From Dentipellis sp. KUC8613 (taxonomy: Eukaryota > Basidiomycota > Agaricomycetes > Russulales > Hericiaceae): 29,814 nt of DNA. Numbering within the stretch: position 1 is the stretch's first letter; every line of letters begins with the position of its first letter. The stretch lies in contig NSJX01000136.1 in NCBI GenBank assembly GCA_002286715.1, positions 1 through 29,814 of the forward strand, read 5' to 3'. Shown one piece after another: positions 13,356 to 25,949 of this stretch. A program made the position numbers and the translations under genes. Below the pieces are notes generated by a model that did not search any database, was not told where the DNA came from, and was given only the letters and a program-made list of their open reading frames with translations.

Positions 13356-16300
13356 CTCGGGTCAAGTACCTTTACGTGACATTGCCTTACTCGGGTTTCC
13401 CTTTTGTGGTCTTCTGAGCAGATTGAAAGATGGCACCGAATATTGGGTTGCCACAGACATCCAAATCCGATAACAGCGTGTCAGGAAGATCCGAATAGAT
13501 CCCAGAGCGACGGAGGCACTCACTGTTCGCGGCATCTTTCATCCGGCAGCAAGCTGCGCGTCGCAATGATAGCGACACGCCGTGTAGCCTCAATAAGTAA
13601 AGTTTCTCCCTGTGGATGCAGAAGGCGTAAATGTGGCTGAGCGATAGGGAACTACCAAGGTTTTTTTGGGGATCGTACCATTAACACCCGTGACCCCTTC
13701 AGCATTACCGAAATTGTTGTCGTCTACGCTATTGCGTTAGTGGTCGACCTGCAGTTGAAGCTTCCCATAAAATATTCCCACAAGTTTGGGCTGAGTATCG
13801 GCATCGCAAAGTCTTTCAAGAATTGAGTCAGTCAAACGGAAGCCGATTACCAGCCAATGGATGATTAAACTTAGAAAACACGTTATCAACGAAGCAATTC
13901 GCATCACGCATGGCTCAACGTTGCAATCGAAGGAGCAGTCACCGTCAGCTGGATTGACGCACACCACCCGAACGCAGAACGATCGAGATGGTTTCCAATC
14001 CTAGAATTCGCGAACCATAGAACTGGATACTCCGACACCCTGGTCAAGGAAGCGAAGTCTCAAGCTCGTAACGGACGATGCAGAGTAAACGGCGGTCACA
14101 TTCGGGGTGCATGAGGATGTTGCAGAGTCAGAAACTGCACATCCTTTCGCCTGGAGAAATTCTGTCATGACTTTTAGCAATGCGAAGACTCGGAGGAAGG
14201 GTGACAAACGAAACGGACTGGCCAATAGTAATGCATAACGTGTCCTCTTTAGCATTGAAGGAAGACGGAGAAATTGGCGAGTCATCGCCTTTGCGAAGGT
14301 TCGAAGGACAACGTTCGATACGAATGCTTGCCTTGCGCACGCGCGTCTTGCCGACAATGCAGTCATCGGGTTCAGACACTCCGAGTCAACCGCGAGGTGG
14401 TGCCAGTATACGCGTTCATCGGTAGTATGCAGGTGTACTTCGCGAGTTTCCCGCCATTGTCAGATGGAATCCACTTACCGGCACATACACCAAATTCAGA
14501 TCTCCGTAGCCTAGCCTGAGTCGGGTCCCTCCATCGTCCCCTTGGCGGAGAGGTGCCAGAACTCCATCGCTTGTCGAGCCCTACCCTGATACACATTCCG
14601 TAACCCCTCGATCAGACACAATGAGGCGAGGCCTGCCCCGTGTAATTGAGCGCCGTTCAATCTATTCGCAGTCGACTTTTTTATCAATGCGAGTGGAGAA
14701 ATTGGTGATTGCCTTCGTGTCTTGAACGATCGTGGGGAACAGGGCGGTCTCGTTGAGCGAATGCAAGGCCCTCCAAGTTGTCATCACCGATTCTGAATCG
14801 TCTGGTTCGGCGAGGTAAACGCCTCCCCGAGGTATGCAGCCAAACACCCGGGCTTTAGAGGTGTCGTCCTGCGCGAAAATTGAGCAACTTGCTCATATTG
14901 AATTCTGTCCGCCTCGTACGATCCTTCGAGACCCCGCGTTGCTGTCAGGTATATATCTGTATATGCAGATCCGGTGAGTTCGCATCGTCGTAGTAGGGGA
15001 GTCCCCAATGTGGCGATCTCCACGGTGAATGCTTGAACTGGCGGACGGTACCAGCCCGGCCTCGATTTTCGAATTGCAATATGGCATGCCAGTGCACCTG
15101 CAGGTGTATCAAAAAAATTACTGCGTTAGTCGTCAATAATAGAACTACTGTCTCGAGAATGCGATACTGAAGCTGTGATCGCACGATTATGTGGCAGGCT
15201 AGTCCTGTGCGCTCCGACGACTTCGCTGTAACACGACTGTCAGTTGTCGAATGTCCATCTCCTTTATGGAGATTGTGCGGTTCCAAAGAGATGATTTTGG
15301 AGTTATCTGTCTGCAAGCTTCGTGTAGAAGTGGGCGAAAGGAGCTTTTGCATGAGCTGGTATTATCCTGGCATTGCGGTTGACGGCGTGTGAAAAGGGAG
15401 AAGCAGTCATCACGTTAGTTCTCACGCTTTTTTTCGAAACTGCAGCAGGTGTTCTGGCAGCTCTTCTGCAGCAAACCAGCATGTACTATTCCTGCGAGGC
15501 AGTCCGCCTCGAAGTCATCTCATTCTGTATGCTCGAATTCTCTTCACAGGGATCTCTTGGTGGCATGCGTTGGGTTTACCTGTGTGCAGTGTCCGTAAAT
15601 GCCAAGCTGACGGGGATCAACAGAGCTATGGTGCCGAGACTGCGCCATCCAATCTAGATTGAATCTAGGAGGGCCAGAGTAGCCAAATGGAGTCAATCAC
15701 GTCCGATGTATCTGCTTGTTGACAGTTTTGCTTTCCAGACGTTTGGTAACCGCGAGGATGCCGACCGCCACCATGATGATTGTGGCAGCCCGCTCAACCT
15801 TGCAGATAGTGCGTCTGAGGAAAGGCACGTCGTTATATCCGACGTCAAAGAGTCGTATGTCTTATGACCTTCTCGAACACAGACGGGCCAACTTGAGACC
15901 GTCCAGCAGCCTTCGTTCCTCGGCGGCCTGCCCACTGTGCCCAAAGAACGCCCATATCATAAGCACAGTCTTCTTCAAGGAAGGAGCACTTCCTATATTC
16001 TTGACACATTTTTGTCCCCATGTCGCGGTCATAGGTCGCCTCGTCCCCAATGAGCACTGTCACTCCCGATCAGTGCCCAGCGCCAAGTCACTCTTCACAC
16101 CTGCGACATCCGTTGGTGTCGTGCACAGCACACCAACAAACGCCTGTGATGCAGGCTTGTTTGATTTCGATAGCGCGCATCTCGGCAGCACGATAGGCGA
16201 CACAGACCATCACCTTGAACTCCAAAGGAGTCTCGGTGCGCCGGGGCTGGCACGACAACGCGTATGGAAGCGTGACACATCTCCGCCATTAGCTTGATCT

Positions 16301-16390
16301 CGCAATGGTGAACCCGATTTCGCCGCGGCGCGTAGATTCATCGACGCTAGCGGGGTCCAGTACGTTAATTGCCTCGTCCCGCCCAAATCC
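13356..16390. other. About 3 kb without an identifiable gene
   Basis: Many short open frames occur on both strands and none matches a family I know. Two places look more protein-like on the minus strand: 15845-16063, and 15850-15700, where one frame ends in a short hydrophobic segment and a stop. They lie in different frames and I could not join them into a convincing gene. A plus-strand frame of 193 codons (15716-16297) is also unrecognised. The right end contains the laccase promoter. Decayed genes or a lineage-specific gene remain possible. Confidence 0.4.
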
Positions 16391-16394
16391 CTCA

Positions 16395-16401
16395 TATAAA
16401 G
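16395..16401 (+). promoter_or_regulatory. TATA box of the laccase gene
   Basis: TATAAAG sits 48 bases before the ATG at 16450, leaving a short leader of about 20-25 bases. Confidence 0.7.
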
Positions 16402-16449
16402 CGGCGTACGGGGCGCTCGAGGTAAGTTCCTCGTACCATCTTTTCACTA

Positions 16450-19121
16450 ATGTTGCCTCGGACGCCCTTGGGACATCTGCTCACTGTCGCCCTTCCGTTA
16501 GCCTGCTACTCGTGGCTGGCGGCGGCTTCTATCGGTCCCGTTGGAGACCTCCATATTGTGAACAAGAAGCTGTCGCCTGATGGCGTCGAGCGCAGGTGCG
16601 TGCTCAAGTTCTACGATCGGAATGTATCATGGGACTCACATTGGGACTCATCTCTGTTTGCTTTGCAGCACTGTTCTTGCTGGAGGCACGTTCCCGGGCC
16701 CAGTCATACGAGCCAACAAGGTGTGTTGCCCAACGGTTACTCTATGGCGGTGATTGCTCACGATGGGATCCAGGGCGACAACCTCCAGATTCGTGTGTTC
16801 AATGACCTTACGGACACAAGCATGGACGTCGTGACCTCTGTCGTACGTATCTCTGCCAATGGTGTCGCCTGTCAACAAGTTCTGAACTCCTCTCGTTGCC
16901 TCAGCATTGGCACGGCATCTCACAGCACAACACGAACTGGGCCGACGGCGTTACGTCTGTTACTCAGTGCCCGATCATCCCTGGCGAATCCTTCCTTTAC
17001 AACTTTACGGCCAGTGACCAGGCAGGAACGTACTGGTACCATTCGCACTATAGTACCCAGTACTGCGACGGACTGAGGGGTCCGCTCATTGTTTACGACC
17101 CGGAGGATCCTCACAAGGGTTTATACGACGTGGACGATGGTGAGCTTTCAAACCCACTGACGTTAGCTCCATTTTATTCACGGGAGCCTCCTAGAGAGCA
17201 CGATATTGACCTTGACCGACTGGTGATGATAACAATCGTCGTCGAAGACCAATGCTGATCGCTTTTCCAATATGTAACAGGTATCACTATCTCTCTACGG
17301 ACCCCAATCGTCCGCCAATTTCGTGAGTTTCGTGCTGAGCAAGTCTGCGCTCATGTTCTCACTTCTTCCTCGGCCAACAGGCAACCTTCGTCGACCCTGA
17401 TCAACGGTCTTGGTCGCTACTCCAATGGCTCGACGAGTACCGACGGTCCTCTTGCAGTTGTCAACGTCGTCCACGGCAAAAGGTTAGTTGCTTCCTGCCC
17501 ATAAACTTCTCGTGGGGCCCGGAGTTGATCTTACGCGCCTAATTTGCGTCTAGATACCGCTACCGCTTGATCTCGATATCATGCGATGCCAACTTTATAT
17601 TCTCGATTGATGGTCACTCCATGACGATTATTGAAGTTGATGGAGGGAACGTGAAGCCTCTGCGTGTCGACTCGATTCAAATCCTTGCTGGTGAGTCGCT
17701 CGCTGACTGGTTCTTTTGTCGGACGGTTTAAGCTCATATTCCCTGCGACGTTCTAGCTCAGCGCTATTCATTCATCGTATGTATCTACTGCGGGGCGCCT
17801 GCGCATGATATTGACGCGTGCTTCGCACCCGCAGCTCGAAGCCAACCAGCCCGTCGGCAACTACTGTACGCAAATTTTCCTGCGCTTCTCGTATTTGATA
17901 AAATTTCGAGTTGCTGATTCCTGCCACGTATCACAGGGATGCGCGCGATCTCGAACCGGAATTACAGCAACGACAGCATCCCTGGGGTTGACTCCGCGAT
18001 CCTGCGTTACAAGGGTGCACCCAACAAGGAGCCTACCTCCAAAAGTAAGAAGAGCGTGATCCCGCTCGTGGAGTCTAATTTGCACGTTCGTACCCTTCTT
18101 CGAATGGCTAGGAGACGAGCTGACTGACCCCTTTCTTCGAAAATAGCCGCTGGTGCCGACGCCTGTGGTACGAACACCCCTTCTCTTATGCTTGGTCTTG
18201 AGATTGAGCTTTTCCCCAAGCCTGGCGTCCTTGCCCCCGGTGGCGCAGATCAGACGATCAAACTGGACGTTACATTCGTGCGTCGACACATCACTCTGCA
18301 TATTTCTAGTGCTCAATTATTCTGACAGGCCAACTCGAGTTTCCTCATGAACGGTGTCACATGGAACCCGACGGACATGCCTCTGCTGCTGCAAATTCTC
18401 AATGGCAAGAACCGTGCCCAGGATCTGCTTCCGAAGGGGAGTGTGTACGGACTCAAGCTGAACCAGACTGTGGACGTCATCATCCCCGGAGGTGTCGTCG
18501 GCGGACCGGTGTGTACTTGTCAGAGATTCATAGTATTCTATGCTTACGCCTTCACTACGTAGCACCCTATCCATCTTCACGGTGTAAGTTTCGATAGTGT
18601 AACGCTCCTGCCCTTGGTCCTTCAACTCACATGTTGTCTGTCATGCAGCATAGCTTCTTCGTCCTTCGCAGCTCCGGAAATGGCACGTACAACTTCGTCG
18701 ATCCCGTGGTCAGAGATACCGTGGCCATGGGTAATACCCCTGGCGACGATATCGTGATCCGCTTCGTAACAGACAACGCCGGGCCGTGGTTCTTGCACTG
18801 GTGCGCTCGTTTCCGACTTGTTTCCTCTGCGAATTGTAGCTGATCACATGGGTACAGTCATATTGATTGGCATCTTTCTGCGTAAGTATTTGCTTCACTC
18901 CTATGTAAGGGTGGATTGCAGACCGCTGATATTGTTCGTTTTTATCCTAGTGGGTTTGCGGTGGTCATGGCAGAAGAGGTCGATGCCGTGGCGTCCCTCG
19001 AGTCCGTCCCTCGTGCGTCTTCATTTTCCTTTCACTTTTCATTACATTCTAACAATGCTGCCCTCTAGCGGCCTGGAACGACCTCTGCCCTCACTACATG
19101 GACTTCACGTCGCACTCGTAA
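16450..19121 (+). CDS. lcc: Laccase (secreted multicopper oxidase)
   Basis: Secreted blue copper oxidase (phenol oxidation with reduction of O2 to water), acting in lignin and phenolic turnover. I assemble 19 exons: 16450-16595, 16669-16720, 16774-16842, 16905-17139, 17195-17222, 17281-17322, 17381-17482, 17554-17690, 17757-17776, 17835-17865, 17937-18085, 18147-18167, 18221-18277, 18329-18508, 18563-18583, 18649-18800, 18858-18881, 18951-19012 and 19069-19121. They total 1581 bases (526 residues), the usual laccase length, with all phases consistent and all introns GT-AG. An N-terminal signal peptide precedes [13 protein letters not shown]. All four copper motifs are intact: HWHG (about 90-93), WYHSH (about 134-138), HPIHLHGHSF (about 424-433) and [12 protein letters not shown] (about 480-491). 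The axial position after the last Gly is Phe, which is associated with high-redox-potential fungal laccases. Several exons are only 20-28 bases. The 28-base exon 17195-17222 restores the Asp-Trp of the conserved TLTDWYH region. Confidence 0.95.
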
Positions 19122-19698
19122 AGTGGGATCCGCGCGTTTGCAACATAACTTACTCCCTACTCCATTGCTTTGACGGACGTTTTCTTGGTACAGCTATTTA
19201 TTCCTCTCTGGACTTTGCCTTTGGTCTACGCTCAGGTTGGCAGATCGGACGCTCTATCCTGTCCTGTCGTTATCACACTTGTACACTCGTTTTGAGCACA
19301 GTCGTTGACTTCTTGCAGTCGCACCGTCGCTTTGGGTATTTACCACATACTATACATCTCGCATAGTACCATATCTTGAAATATAGGCTATTTAAACTGT
19401 GGCGTCTTGAGGTCCTCGCATGGAGGGCGATAACTCTCGTTGATTCAAGTTCAACAACGTGAGTGCCTGTGCCTCGAACGAAGGCCTATCTCCCGGACTT
19501 CCTTGAGATACAATATGGTGACATATCCATGTAGGTCCGATTGGATACCGGAGTCGAGCAGTTGTACCCTAAGGATATATACTCCCAACCAATTGCAAAG
19601 TCTCTAATCTGCGTACCTACTCCACAAACGAATCGTTCGCCGCATTGCCACGAACAGTCGTGAACTCTCCCCCCGCCGATAGCTTGGACAAGAACATG
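19122..19698. other. Laccase 3' flank, no gene seen
   Basis: A/T-rich 3' flank of the laccase (for example around 19360-19395) and sequence without recognisable coding content. It ends at the MFS remnant on the opposite strand. Confidence 0.5.
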
Positions 19699-20055
19699 TT
19701 AGTGACTACGCACCCAGTCAAGCATGTACGGGATCGGAAGCATCGCGATCGAAATGCATCCAAGCGCGTTCGACGCCCAGCTGATCCCAAGCGTGCGTAG
19801 CGTCGCGGGCGCGTAGAGTTGGAGCGCACTGCCAATGGCGCCGCACCACAGTGTTGCTCGTGAAAATGCCAGTGACCTAGCGCAGGTGGGCATCGCTGAG
19901 GGAGTATTTGTTGTCCGATTGAAACCGGGCATGAAGAACGCGATCCTGATGATTGAGAAGATCCAGTGCACGTTCTGCCAGTCCGACTGAGTAAGGATAC
20001 AATGGGTCGCGAGAAGAGCAGGCTAGAGGCAGGCCTAGCCAGGTGGCTCTGCTGA
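19699..20055 (-). pseudogene. MFS transporter remnant (C-terminal part)
   Basis: Read from about 20055 downwards on the minus strand, one frame gives a decayed transporter tail. The segment just upstream of 19972 contains two in-frame stops, followed by DWQNVHWIFSIIR, then ARSLAFSRATLWCGAIGSAL and TLRTLGISWASNALG, then a hydrophobic stretch ending in LPIPYML and a stop at 19699. This order (HWI..II, a late loop with A...A.....R...G, LG..WAS.LLG, PIP) is the C-terminal pattern of fungal DHA1-type drug/proton MFS antiporters, covering roughly the last three membrane helices. The N-terminal helices are missing, no start is present and stops interrupt the frame, so it is a pseudogene fragment. 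Part of helix 11 appears replaced or degraded. Identification is by pattern only. Confidence 0.55.
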
Positions 20056-20317
20056 CAGTGGGCCGGTCGTCTGGTTGAGGGTAGACTGGGACGAACGATA
20101 TATTCAGGGAGCTACATCGTCATGACCGTGGTTTGAACGTCGTGATTGCCTCGAGAGACGGGAAAAGGACAGGGTCAACACATATTCCTGGAAACGGGTA
20201 ATAGAGAAAGGGAAAACGCTCAACTGCACCGTGCAGTCAAAGGAACAACTGAAGAGGATCGTCGTGGTGACAATATACAGGGAAAATCGGAATTTCAATT
20301 TATTCAAAATGGTTATT
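20056..20317. other. Short intergenic stretch, nothing recognised
   Basis: Sequence between the MFS remnant and the promoter side of RVB1 copy 2. It is purine-rich on the plus strand in 20150-20290 and carries no gene signal. Confidence 0.5.
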
Positions 20318-22335
<2,018 letters not shown>

Positions 22336-22339
22336 CTTG

Positions 22340-22855
22340 TACAGGACTTTAAATCTAGTGTATCCAATAGAGAATTGTACGGGTCTTGGTATCGGTGACC
22401 TCGTGCTTTGCATGCGAATGAAGTCGTCTCTGTACGATCGTATCAATTGCTGGAGTCTGCTGCACATTTACAAGGGAAGGAAGGGAATGACAACTCCCAG
22501 ATTGGCTGCGCGGCAGCGAGTCCGACGATGGCAAACCTGGAAATGGCGAAAGAGAAGCCCATGGCATTCGAGACGCATAGTACATCACAGCTACTACCTG
22601 TGAGTCAAGACCGACGCGGTTGATATTTACCAACAGGACCGCGTGGCGAGGGAATTCTGAGCACCAAGGACTAGGTCGAGCGACTACAACGCAGTACACT
22701 GGCTGATGCGGCCATATTCACTCTGTCTTTCATTTCTTCCGAATAGCTTGGAGCCTTCTTCTGCATTATGGAAGATATCCTCTCGCGGTAATATGGTGCA
22801 CCAGGGCCATGTCATATTCTGTAAGAGATAGAGCACTATCGAAAGCACTGATAAC
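22340..22855. other. Intergenic, between convergent genes
   Basis: Lies between the 3' end of RVB1 copy 2 and the 3' end of the secreted nuclease-like gene on the opposite strand. It presumably holds both 3' UTRs. No gene recognised. Confidence 0.5.
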
Positions 22856-22859
22856 GTTC

Positions 22860-24406
22860 CTAGTTGTCCTGCTGCGACCCCGTCAAGGTCTTACAAGTCA
22901 TCGTAGCTGCATTCGGGGCGCAATATCCCGTACCAACTGCACCTTTCCCAAAGTTGAACTTGATATCGAACTGGCTCCCGTCGGCCACTTTGTCGACTGC
23001 ATTGCTATTCTTCTTCAGGTAGACACCCGAGATCTTCCCGCCCTGAACAGAGTTCTGTCCGGCGGGTACACAACCTATCCCTCGGTGACATCAGAAAAGA
23101 GGAGGAGGAAGTGGAAGGAAAGCGACACACGAGTGACGGCACTAGGCCCGGATACCCCAGCCTGCTGCCCTTCGAGAGTGCTAGCGAAGGGATACTCGTC
23201 GCACGAGTGGCCAGGTGCGAATCCCTGTGGCTTGAACCCGGCGCTGCATCTATTAGGGCTGGCCACGCCGCATGAATTGAGCTTCCGTGCCGCTGCGCAT
23301 TTGGACTTGTTCGCAGAGTTGCGCGTCAGCGTTTGCGGGTGGCCGCGGCCTGCATGAGCGAGGTCAGAAACCACTGCAAGATGTTCAGATTCAGGTGCAA
23401 GAGAGAACGTACAGAAGACACCATAGCACATGTTTTGCTGGCGTGGAAATCTGTCAGACCAATACGGTTTGGTAATTGAGGAGGACGTACGCAAACGTCA
23501 GGAATGCCGTTTGCCGAGCAATCAAACTCCAGAATCGGGTTGTTACGCTTCTCGACGATACGGACGCGCACAAGTTCGCCTGGGAAGAAGGGAGACGTGT
23601 CGTTCCCGTATATTGTGCGGATCTCGAGCTCATCTTCGGGGAGACCGGCACGCTTGCGGGTGGAAGGTTCCTGGATGTTCGTGTCGCACGAGTCATCGCA
23701 CCTGTAGGAAGGAGTTGAAAGTTCGAATTCAAAGATGTACACGATGGTGCTTACGGGTCGCAGGTATCGCAAGCGGCGGCGGCACCAGCACCAGCAGTAC
23801 CAGTGCGCTTGATAGCGCAAGCGGCAGCAGCTGAATGATGTATTTGTGAGGTGCTGAGATTTAGAGATAGAAAACGTCAAGCTTACAAGTAGACGAAGCG
23901 GAGGCGGATGCACTGCTTGCAGTAACAGAGGACGACGCCTTGACGGTTGCAGCCTTGGATGCTGCAGAGGACGAGGTGGCCGACGACCCTTTCACCGGTG
24001 TAGACGATACCTTTGCCGGTGCAGATGATACCTTCACCGGGGTCGACGATACCTTCACCGGTGCAGCGGAATTGACTTTCACTGGGGCTGCGGATGATGC
24101 CTTGGCTGGTGGGGCCTTAACGGGCGTGGTAGGCGGCTTGGTTAGAGGCTTCACCGGCACGGGGCTTGGCTTGGTCGGAGGTTTCACCGGTACGGAGGGC
24201 GGCTTGATTGGGGGCTTCTTCGCTGGCTTCTTTGATGCCTTGCGCGCCTCGATATCGACAGGTTCGACGCCATTATTTAGAACGTTGAATGCTGGCTCCG
24301 TGACCGCTGCGCTTACAGCGAGCGGGCCAGAAAGAGAGAGGATGGAGGGCGCGATGAGGAAGAGAATGAGCGTAAGGACGGAGGCGAAGGACGTTGTGCG
24401 TAACAT
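22860..24406 (-). CDS. Secreted NucA/NucB-type nuclease-like protein, paralog A
   Basis: Six exons on the minus strand: 24406-23887, 23830-23755, 23701-23491, 23437-23413, 23349-23131 and 23074-22860, giving 421 residues with all phases consistent. The N-terminus is a signal peptide (hydrophobic core LTLILFLIAPSIL). Residues about 60-165 form a low-complexity Pro/Lys/Val/Ser linker with KKPAKKPP-type and seven-residue (SSTPVKV-like) repeats. The C-terminal half is Cys-rich and ends in a domain with the NucA/NucB deoxyribonuclease signature: the region RKLNSCGV...C, then CDEYPFAS (about 327-334) with LEGQQ after it, and a final part QNSVQGGKISGVYLK...GTGYCAPN. By family knowledge such proteins are extracellular non-specific DNases in bacteria. 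For the fungal protein, activity is inferred. A TATA box lies about 100 bases before the ATG. It is closely related to the gene at 26816-28415, with exons 2, 4 and 6 of equal length. The upstream in-frame ATG at 24499 lies near the TATA box and is not used here. Confidence 0.85.
23980..24240 (-). repeat. Degenerate short tandem repeats in the linker of paralog A
   Basis: The coding sequence of the linker contains imperfect 21-base units (ACCTTCACCGG plus a GTAGACGAT-like tail on the plus strand) at about 23985-24080, encoding a heptad like SSTPVKV. This is followed by Pro/Lys-rich units at 24120-24235. The linker of paralog B is of the same kind but with different units, so this part evolves by repeat turnover. 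Confidence 0.7.
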
Positions 24407-24506
24407 GATGTATAAACGAATGCAGTAATATAGGAGTAAAAGTGTGAAGAAGACGAATGTGAATGGGAGGTCCGGCCTGCAGAACTCTAGGCGTACCATG
24501 ACGGCT

Positions 24507-24514
24507 CTTTATAG
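24507..24514 (-). promoter_or_regulatory. TATA box of nuclease-like paralog A
   Basis: CTATAAAG on the minus strand, about 100 bases before the ATG at 24406. A 28-base block at 24459-24486, identical to one in front of paralog B, lies where the transcription start would be expected. Confidence 0.65.
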
Positions 24515-24519
24515 CTTTG

Positions 24520-25330
24520 GTAGGTTCGATCCTGGGCAGCCATAGTAAAAGGGTGCAGTTTGAATCCTCACTCCAGCGGCACCTTTCTTGACGGGGAATC
24601 AAGAATGATAGCGGCATGGTGTCTCAGTATTTTCCTGTCGACGAATATCGTACCCGTATTACTTACTCGGAAGCTGACATGACACTGTTGATCTTTACTG
24701 TTGGATGTCATCAGATGTTGAGCGCTACGTCAACTAAAATGGATCCAGAAACCCACCGAGACACTGATTCGGCGGCAAGGCGGACGTCTTTAGCCATAAA
24801 AGATGCTTAAGGAGACAAAAGAGTGAGATATTGCAATGCGATGCTGTGCCATACGTTTCCACGCAGTCCGTTGACAACAGAATGAGCTTCGCGGGGCAAC
24901 GTTCAGCGCGCGCGATAGATTCTGGAAGGTCAATGCTCGGGAAAGACAAGGTGAAAACGTCGAATGAAGACTCACCCACTCGGCCATCAAGGAAAGTTCG
25001 ATTCGTGTCCAAGACAATGAGGGTCTCCGCTAGGCGTCACAAAATTGTCCGGTAGCTATGCGTTTGTCTGATATGGACTAGCCGATACACGGTTATCTTA
25101 TCGCGCTCTATGGTGCTTCAGCTGAAGCGTGCCCAAGGTCCTGAATCCTTCACCGTGGGTTCAGCAGACGCGGGTATTGCAGAGCAACAAACGTCCATGA
25201 GTATAAGATCCTGTTGTATTAGCTGTACACAACCATGTTGATCTTGCAAAGCAAGTACTGAGAAGAATTCACATCGCGATCCCGCCTCGGCCGTGCCACC
25301 TTCGCAGCCGATTCGTCTCGTTCCTTCGGC
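24520..25330. other. Intergenic stretch, no gene recognised
   Basis: Lies upstream of paralog A and downstream of the truncated paralog C. Short frames on the minus strand (24734-25017) do not resemble the missing C-terminal half of paralog C or any known protein. Confidence 0.45.
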
Positions 25331-25333
25331 TAC

Positions 25334-25829
25334 CTAGCGCCTGACGCGGGCATGATCGCCGGGGTCGAATGCAGGCGTCTCAACTTCGTAAGCCGCACGG
25401 ACCCTGAGATCCTCATCTTCATCTTCAGCAGCACGCCTCCATGGAGAGAGCTCTTCGGGATTAACGTCGCGAGTATCGGTACACCTAGAAAAAACCAGCT
25501 GAATAACTAAGTCCATTGATTAAGGCAAAGGGGCGTACGAGTCATAGATCTTGAACGCGGCGACTGATCTAGCTCCAGCAGGATGGGCGTATTCGACGGC
25601 GCAAGCGGCATCAACTGCGAGATGGGGTTGCGTGAATTGCGTGTCCTAAGAGACGGAAGCGTGTCCACTCACGAGTAGGAGTTACAGAGATGTGCGCGTT
25701 GTCAGAAGTGCCGGAGGCGGGTAGGGCGGCCGCGAATGCACCAGAGATAGGGCCCATAGAGGGAGAAATAAAGATGGCAAGAAGGGAGAGGTGCGTCACG
25801 AAGGACACGAAGGACATGGCCCGTGACAT
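25334..25829 (-). CDS. Truncated secreted paralog C (no nuclease domain)
   Basis: Three exons on the minus strand: 25829-25673, 25614-25539 and 25484-25334, giving 127 residues. The exon phases and the 76-base second exon match paralogs A and B exactly. The N-terminus is a signal peptide (hydrophobic core LSLLAIFISPSMG, small residues GAFAAALPASG). The Pro/Lys/Ser linker of A and B is almost absent. Exon 2 keeps the DAACAVEY start (A/B have AACAIKR). Exon 3 keeps CTDTRDVN...EL, the arginine-rich turn and the acidic spacer (EDEDEDLRVR), corresponding to CDDSCDTN...IRTLYGND in B. It then ends at DHARVRR plus a stop where A and B continue VRVRI into the nuclease half. The CDEYPFA motif and all downstream exons are missing. 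It may be a decayed gene or a short secreted protein that has kept an open frame. Without transcripts I cannot decide. Confidence 0.65.
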
Positions 25830-25935
25830 GACGAATACGGATCAGGTCTTGGAAGATTATAACGCGGGCGGTTAAGATGGGGCTGTGAGCGTTGAAGGGA
25901 CGGATGGATAGGAGTGAAGAGTCCGACCTGCAGGG

Positions 25936-25943
25936 TTTTTATA
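25936..25943 (-). promoter_or_regulatory. TATA box of truncated paralog C
   Basis: TATAAAAA on the minus strand, about 107 bases before the ATG at 25829. It is followed within a few bases by CTGCAGGTCGGAC (25921-25933), a shortened version of the block shared by paralogs A and B. Confidence 0.6.
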
Positions 25944-25949
25944 ACGTTG

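Noticed and set aside
16896..17258. Laccase exon 4 running on to the stop at 17258
   Set aside because: Reading through loses the conserved Glu-Ser-Thr-Ile...Asp-Trp-Tyr-His segment. Splicing out 17140-17194 and 17223-17280 restores it in phase.
24515..24540. tRNA B-box-like GGTTCGATCCT
   Set aside because: The bases on either side do not form a T-arm stem, no A box or acceptor stem is found, and the place is the promoter of paralog A.
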